Shown piece after piece: positions 58,566 through 64,000 of a DNA stretch of 64,000 nucleotides (the stretch's first letter is position 1; each line of letters begins with the position of its first letter). Under the pieces are notes generated by a model. That model searched no databases. It worked only from the letters and a program-made list of their open reading frames with translations, and was not told the origin of the DNA. Location of the stretch: the NCBI GenBank assembly GCA_032622095.1, contig CP136063.1, forward strand, positions 266,657,426 to 266,721,425. The letters run 5' to 3'. A program made the translations under genes and the position numbers. Origin of the DNA: Siphonodentalium dalli (Eukaryota > Mollusca > Scaphopoda > Gadilida > Siphonodentaliidae).

Positions 58566-59067
58566 TTAAAGGCACGTGCGGCCTTAATTGTCGAAAATAT
58601 TCATATTTGTTCCAAACACCGTAAACAGAAAAACATTAAAACGCATACAGTTCCGTTCATATATACCATGACCATCGCGTAAACAGCATGTTATAATAAA
58701 GACCTACTATATTTTACATAAGCAAGAGCCTGATTGTGTTACAGAAGACAGCACAATGCTACTGGCTAATCACACACAAATGGCATAAACGCTCTTTATT
58801 AGTTCCATATCAGGTATTCACCAACAAAGAACGCTCTTTATGTTTACCATCATAATATAAACAAACACCAGAAAAGTAACTTTTTATGCTTTTGTTTACA
58901 TAACAATGGTCAAACAAATGACCATAACATACTGTTTATGCGATATTTCTTATTTGTATACGGACAAAGTCTATCTACATTATGATGTTCTTTCTGTTTG
59001 TGGGGGTTTTTGACGGGTGGAAATATTTGCACAGGATACCCACCGCCAAGGCCAACCGTGTCTTTAA
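58566..59067 (+). mobile_element. G element, full-length copy 3
   Basis: TTAA lies at 58566-58569 and 59064-59067. The termini AGGCACGTGCGGCCTTAAT and its diverged inverse (CCAAGGCCAACCGTGTCT) pair. The interior has TAAACGCTCTTTATT, CATACTGTTTATG and ACCCACCGCCAAG, as in the other G copies. The length of about 500 bp defines the family's full size. Confidence 0.85.
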
Positions 59068-59427
59068 CAGCAAGACGAAGCAGTGATATTAGTTTCTACC
59101 TTGACATATATTTGAACGAAAATTTGCTTTCTTTAGCTACAATAATGGTGATAAAAACAATAGACTATTTTGTTACCATCAGAATAACTTTGAATGTCCC
59201 GTATTAAAACAGCTAAAGTGGTTGATGGTGTGTAATACGTATTTCAGGTTTGCAGAATCAATTTGATGATTTGAATACCCCTTCTTAAGAGTGAACCTTC
59301 TATAAACCCAAAATCGGCATAGGTGAGACTCCCCCCCCCCCCCCCCCACGGTCCCACCGACCACAATGCAAGATGGAAACCAGTGCCCAGTATAAACAGT
59401 TTGTAAAATTTGTGACGGTGTTGTAAA
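59068..59427. other. Unrecognised stretch with a 17-C run
   Basis: The homopolymer lies at 59331-59347. No gene was seen. Confidence 0.4.
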
Positions 59428-59622
59428 ATGCCTATAGCAGTGGACAAATGTACCTGTTTCGTGCAGTGCAGTATATCTATCACCGATGACTTAGTGCTCA
59501 AACATTCGGACGGACTGACGGAACCCATTTATTTATCTCCCGTCAAAATTCGCGTGTGGGGAGAAAATGTGACCACATGTGCAATATCGTCATTATCAAA
59601 TGAAATACTGCAAAATTTATAG
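59428..59622 (+). other. Weak exon-like block
   Basis: A plus-strand frame ends in TAG after a protein-like stretch (SISITDDLVLKHSDGLTEP, IYLSPVKIRVWGENVTTC). A possible acceptor, TTTCGTGCAG, lies near 59465. It could be a terminal exon. No domain was recognised. Confidence 0.25.
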
Positions 59623-60111
59623 ACGGGTCCGCCGCCACTATGTAACCTATAGATCCATTCCTGTCAAATTGTGCTGACAGGTTCACGCAGTATGTTCGTG
59701 GTCCCAGTGGATGGGTCCAGACGAGATTTGCTTATTGTTGCCGTATCTGCAATATAGGGACACATTTCCTCATTTAAATTATTCATGCCTCGAAAATAGG
59801 AGGTACGAAATAGCACAATAATGGGTCAACAAACCGCGAAATGAAATTACGCTCGGCACAGTCATTTCACGGATTAGGGCGCCTCGCGGGACGGTCTATA
59901 TCTATAACGTGCAATATTTCAATTTACAAAAGCGGCGCCCACCACCCAACTGTCTGAAATCAATTTCCAACAAAACTAGCCTATATCTTAATGCCATATA
60001 TTTATGTGTTGGCCAATCGCTAAGTATACAGTCTGTGGTCATCTAAGTTAGCGACTATAGTTTTACGTAGTTAGATGCTTGGTAAGACTATTATGGATAT
60101 GTACATGTATA
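59623..60111. other. Unrecognised stretch
   Basis: No gene or repeat was recognised. Confidence 0.35.
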
Positions 60112-60349
60112 TCCCTACCATGACTGGAGCTTCTTGAAATTTTGTGAAAACCATGTGCCAATGCATTCTCTTGTATATGCGAGTCTCCCATAAAGAACCT
60201 CGTTTGTATAAGAGTATACATTGACCTAACAATATTTGCCATGACATTGTAAGTCATTGTAATCTCTTATAATATATGAGAGGCTCCCCATGGGAGACTC
60301 GCATATATCAATGAATGCACTGGCATTATACAATCCATGAAAGGGTTAA
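60112..60349 (+). mobile_element. F3 MITE, copy 4
   Basis: The left end CCCTACCATGACTGGAGCTT has lost its TTAA; the right end is ATGAAAGGGTTAA, with TTAA at 60346-60349. The hairpins are diverged: the left core is GAGTCTCCCATAAAGAACCTC and the right is GAGG-CTCCC-CAT-GGGAG-ACTC. Confidence 0.75.
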
Positions 60350-60410
60350 CACCAAATTCGTCAAAATTTACTCAGCCAATTTAGTCAGCTAATTTCCAGT
60401 TTCAAACGAC

Positions 60411-60705
60411 TTAAAGGCACGGGCGGCGTTCCTTACATAAATATTCATATTTGTTCAAATCGCCATCAACAGAAGGAATATTAAAAAAACATATATAGTT
60501 TTGTTTATATGCCAAACATAATCAGCGCGTAAATAGTATATTGTCGACAAGACGTACGATGGTGTACGTAAACAAGAGCCTGTTCGTGTTACAGAAGTTG
60601 TGCTTCTGTTTCCGTTAACACAGCGCAATTCTATATATTGGTTAATCACACAAACATGATATAAACGCTCTTTAGTATTTCCATATCAGGAAAACAGTAA
60701 CAAAC
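60411..60705 (+). mobile_element. G element copy 4, left half
   Basis: It starts TTAAAGGCACGGGCGGCG and stops after CAGGAAAACAGTAACAAAC. The next expected G sequence (TAACGCTCTTTATG) resumes at 62861. The two halves therefore form one element split by an insertion. Confidence 0.8.
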
Positions 60706-60717
60706 TAGAATGCACTC

Positions 60718-60860
60718 ACTGGAGCTGCCTATACTTGCGCCCATCACACGTTTGACATGTTTTGTGGTGTCTTGCCAACAACAGTTTGAACCACGTGTGC
60801 TGGCCCCTCGTTTGAGAGATCGATAAACAATCTGGATATCAAATTTCCGTTCATCCATCG
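60718..60860 (-). pseudogene. Exon-like block at the edge of the insertion
   Basis: On the minus strand, ATATTTCAG precedes ATGGATGAACGG, which opens MDERKFDIQIVYRSLKRG and continues for about 46 codons to a donor-like CCA|GTGAGT. The other frame there is open further upstream (60744-61076) and also looks protein-like. The block ends where the insertion meets the G element. It may be a captured exon, a live exon, or chance. No family was recognised. Confidence 0.22.
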
Positions 60861-61819
60861 CTGAAATATTTGTGTGTACGGACAGAATATCTCTGTTATC
60901 TCCAGTTGATCTATTACACTAATGATGGTCCTAGTAATACCGTACGAGTTGTTTGACATATTTATAGAACAATATAGACATCGCTGATATGAAGGGTGTG
61001 AAGACGATTGGTTGCCGATGATGCTATATATTATATACCAATGGGTTAAATGACTAGAATGATTTGTGTATGCCATTGCACTTCAGCGGCAAAAACCATC
61101 GAAGTCAATTACAAATACCGACACAATTAAGTAACAGACAAGTTAGTCTTTGATTACAATTGTGTAAATGTGAAGAAGGAGCCCTTAGCGACTGATCTAC
61201 AGTCTTCAGGAACATATCATCAAAATTTCTTTTGCGTTGAGAATGAGAAATCTTGTTTTCCCAGTTAATAAATAAGCCATTTTAATAATCCATGTTTCCA
61301 CATTCACATTTTTCAGTGTAATTGTTTCTCAATTGAACCATGCGCTCGACTGTTTGGCCGGACATGGTTTATAAATATGCACCAGGATCTTTCGGAAATG
61401 TTTTGAACTTCGAAGAAAGTTTCCTGAAATATGTTCGCACCGATCACTATCTCTGCGGGGAAAAAAAAGATTCCGCACGCTTTTAGACTTGATCTCAACT
61501 CATTTCCCGAGTTTCAAGTTACATAAAATACGCTTCTAATGGGCAGTATTATTGCCCACTTTTATTTTCCATGCATAATAATAAAACACGAAGCTGTTGG
61601 CAAATGGATCGGTTTAGCCTGCCGGTGTAATACGAGTCTCAGCTGTCTGGACATCGACGCAATCATGTCTGGTGTTTTGCGCCCCCTGCGACGTCCTGAT
61701 GTGCATCGTGACGTCATGGCGTCTTTATCGGTTTCCAGAAAGAAATCTTTCAATATTGTTCTTTTATGAACGATTTATTACCAAAATAAAACCAGATAAT
61801 AATGTAATTTAACTATATA

Positions 61820-62704
61820 TAGGGAGATCCGAGCAAAGCGGATCACGTAAGGTTTTCTTGTACACAATGCAACCGGCAATCAGAAATATTAGCACTGTCA
61901 GTTTCTAACCATGATGGCATAACAGTTGACGTAGGATGCATTCAGATGCATCTATTGGTTTGGTTGCTATGGTGATTTTTAATTTTGATCCGCTTTGCCC
62001 GGCCGTCGGGCAAATCGGATCACCACATCGGGCAAAGCGGATCCGCAAACGAATCCTTCTGAAAATGCAATGCTACTCAACTAATCGTATACTTTTCAGT
62101 TTTATTTATGACAATTATACATATTTATTGCAAATAATTAAAATCGCGTTTTTTTCAAACGTTCAAATTTTTCTATTATGGACATGCTCCGACAAGGCAC
62201 GAGTTTTGTCGACCCATCTTAATAAAATTGTCCAAATTCACTTAATCTACGCATGTGTACCGGAAGTTAGTCACATTATGAAATGATCCGCTTTGCCCGA
62301 TCCGCTTTGCCCACAGCACATCTATTTACAGTCCGGGTCATTACGCGGGTGTCCTATCAAATTTAGCAAATTGACATATTGTCTTATTCCACACATGTAT
62401 TGACTAAGACACCGACAACATTTATTCGGGTAGATGGATATGTGATCATCGACCTGCGCAATAGATATGCGCAAACGCACAATAATTATAAATTTGGTCA
62501 AATCGTAAAATTTCGACGAAAATTTTCTACTGGGCTACAAAATTTTACTATACCTTGTTCTCTGTGGAAATGTATAAAAACTAACCCAACACGAAATGAC
62601 TTTATTCTAAAATACGAATAGACAAGGAATACTTTGATAGTATTGAAATAATAAAGGTGATCGGCTTTGCCCGGGCGATTCGCTTTGCCCGGGTCTCCCC
62701 TATA
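61820..62704. mobile_element. Element with TATAGGGGAGACCC ends and repeated GGGCAAAGCGGATC
   Basis: The left end TATAGGGAGATCCGAGCAAA is inverted at the right (CTTTGCCCGGGTCTCCCCTA). GGGCAAAGCGGATC or its inverse occurs about eight times: near 61832, 61987, 62018, 62032, twice at 62286-62311, and twice at 62660-62690. Two plus-strand frames (61936-62286 and 62379-62621) lie between these sites; neither shows a known transposase motif. Confidence 0.6.
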
Positions 62705-62860
62705 CGTGGATTTAATTTACAATTGTGCATTCTTTACAGTATGTACTTCCGGTATGACGTAACATGTTCACGGAAGGACAGATAAACAGACAAATAAACA
62801 GATAAACAGATATCCGGACCGAAAACATTACTTGCGTCCAGCATGGACTGGCGGAAGTAA

Positions 62861-63102
62861 TAACGCTCTTTATGTTTACCATATCCGGATCTAAACATAA
62901 GCCAGGTAACGTAACGTTTTTTGTTTTTGTTTACACAACAAAGGGGACAAAATTGACAATAACATACTGTTTATGCCATATTTCTGATTGGTATAAGAAC
63001 AAACTATGTCTATATTTTACTATTCTTTCTGTTTATGGCGGTTTTTGACGGAGGTGAATATTTTAACATCATACCCACCGCGAACACCGCCCGTATCTTT
63101 AA
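62861..63102 (+). mobile_element. G element copy 4, right half
   Basis: It resumes at TAACGCTCTTTATGTTTACC and ends GAACACCGCCCGTATCTTTAA, with TTAA at 63099-63102. This is the best-preserved G right terminus and pairs with AGGCACGGGCGGCGTTCG at the left. Confidence 0.8.
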
Positions 63103-63410
63103 TCGATCGGAGCATTCGGTGATGGGCACGTCGACATTTCGATACGCGCGGCCGCGGCCATAGAGGGTTCAAACGTTTTTGAGCATTTTCTTGTCATTAA
63201 CATGTGAAAACTGCTGCAACAAGCTTTTTTCATTGATGTGATAAAAGCTAAGTAAAATTTTATGTTCACACTTTTTCGTTTGCCCAGTGGCGGAACTATT
63301 TTCATATGTATAGGTCGCCGAATAGGTGGGGGATAACGCAGATTATACATATACTCATTATACTGTCAACATATAACATCGGTACACTTGACAAAACACT
63401 CGGTTCCGTC
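63103..63410. other. Unrecognised stretch
   Basis: A small GC-rich word GATACGCGCGGCCGCGGCC is present. No gene was supported. Confidence 0.35.
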
Positions 63411-63825
63411 TAAGGGTACGTTCATACACAGGCAAGTTTGCACGGTATGGTTTGCAGGCATTTTGTCGTAGAAAACGATACTGTGCCAGAATATGAACGG
63501 AAGCAACAACATAAGATGCGTCTGTACCACAGCTAACTACGTGAGAAGTAAAATATCTGTAGTTCCACCTGTAGCTACCGGAATTTGCATGTAAATAGCA
63601 TGCAATTATCTAGCAAGAATAAATCATACAGGTCTTTGAAGGCAAATTACAGTAGCACCGTTACAAGTGGAACTATATAGATTTTACTTCTCATGTCGTT
63701 AGCTTTGGTAAAGATGCATGTTATGAGCATGTTTACGTTCATAGTCTGGAACCATGTGGTTTTCTATGACGAAATGTCCGCAAAAACATACCGTGCAAAC
63801 TTACCAGCGTATGAACGTACCCTAA
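63411..63825. mobile_element. PIF/Harbinger-type foldback MITE (TAA duplication)
   Basis: The element proper is 63414-63822 (409 bp). Its ends GGGTACGTTCATACACAGGC and the inverse (GCGTATGAACGTACCC) are flanked by TAA at 63411-63413 and 63823-63825. The arms pair through GTTTGCACGGTATG and GAGAAGTAAAATAT. A TWA duplication with GGG ends is typical of PIF/Harbinger MITEs. Confidence 0.88.
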
Positions 63826-63928
63826 ATTGTCACAGTTTTGCATCGTCAAAAGCACTCTTTGTATGTATACGTTTATGTGGATATCTGGTACTGTGGATTT
63901 CAGCTCATAACTCGTTGGAATGACCGAT

Positions 63929-64000
63929 ATATGTGACCCGCCATATCAAATCCAGTCGCAAGTCGGGATTGTTTTTATCCTGTGCCAATGCATTCTCTTA
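63929..64000 (+). mobile_element. Hairpin MITE P13, left end, cut by the window
   Basis: ATATGTGACCCGCCATATCA leads through GTCGGGATTGTTTTTATCC to the first 16 bases of the hairpin module (63985-64000). It matches the left end of P12. Confidence 0.9.

Larger units (their letters stand above)
60706..62860. mobile_element. 2.15-kb insertion inside a G element
   Basis: Defined by the interrupted G element on both sides. TA lies at both junctions, so a TA target duplication is possible, though the junction bases are slightly ambiguous. I could not find matching terminal inverted repeats. It carries an exon-like block at its left edge and the GGGCAAAGCGGATC element at 61820-62704. No transposase was recognised. 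Confidence 0.6.

Overview
This looks like intergenic and intronic DNA from an animal nuclear genome. It is AT-rich, no protein frame exceeds about 190 codons, and there are no operons or bacterial-style gene packing. Candidate exons carry GT-AG signals. It is saturated with short non-autonomous DNA transposons (MITEs), satellite arrays and long foldback repeats. The density of TTAA-flanked MITEs, and satellite arrays sitting inside or beside inverted repeats, fit a marine invertebrate, perhaps a mollusc. I cannot fix the taxon from sequence alone.

The dominant theme is a set of TTAA-flanked (piggyBac-type target site) MITE families. F1 has termini TTAACCCTTTACCCAACA (seven copies). F2 has TTAACCCTTTCAGTGCCA. 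F3 has TTAACCCTTCCATGACTGGA. H has TTAACCCTTTCT. G has TTAAAGGCACGGGCGG. Smaller families are F6, F7 and F8. A near-perfect 67-bp hairpin module occurs 22 times complete and once cut by the window end. It is shared by F1, F2 and an unrelated family whose ends read TGTGACCCGCCATATC. A diverged homologue of the hairpin lies in F3.

Layout: 1-8 kb is mostly unrecognised with two hairpin MITEs. 8-10 kb has a small basic-protein candidate and a 37-bp satellite. 11-19 kb holds a TA-flanked foldback, four F1 MITEs and an S element. 19.5-24.4 kb is a repeat cluster (R3 and R4 families, poly-G tracts, then abutting G, F2 and H elements). 25-31 kb has S, F1, G, H and F7 elements and a 404-bp Mutator-like foldback with a 9-bp target duplication. 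33-39 kb has foldbacks and a possible minus-strand gene for a cysteine-rich secreted peptide. 40-46 kb has two larger inverted-repeat elements (2.06 and 1.54 kb), an F1 MITE, a tRNA-Ser-like SINE head and a long-TIR F8 element. 47.6-49.8 kb has a 58-bp satellite and a roughly 170-bp tandem repeat. 50-51.6 kb has a second possible minus-strand gene. 52-64 kb has F3, F6, S, hairpin, G and Harbinger-type elements, including one G element split by a 2.15-kb insertion.

No gene was recognised by family. All coding calls are hypothetical and rest on open frame, start context and splice phase. No complete rRNA or tRNA, LTR element, reverse transcriptase or transposase ORF, or CRISPR array was found.
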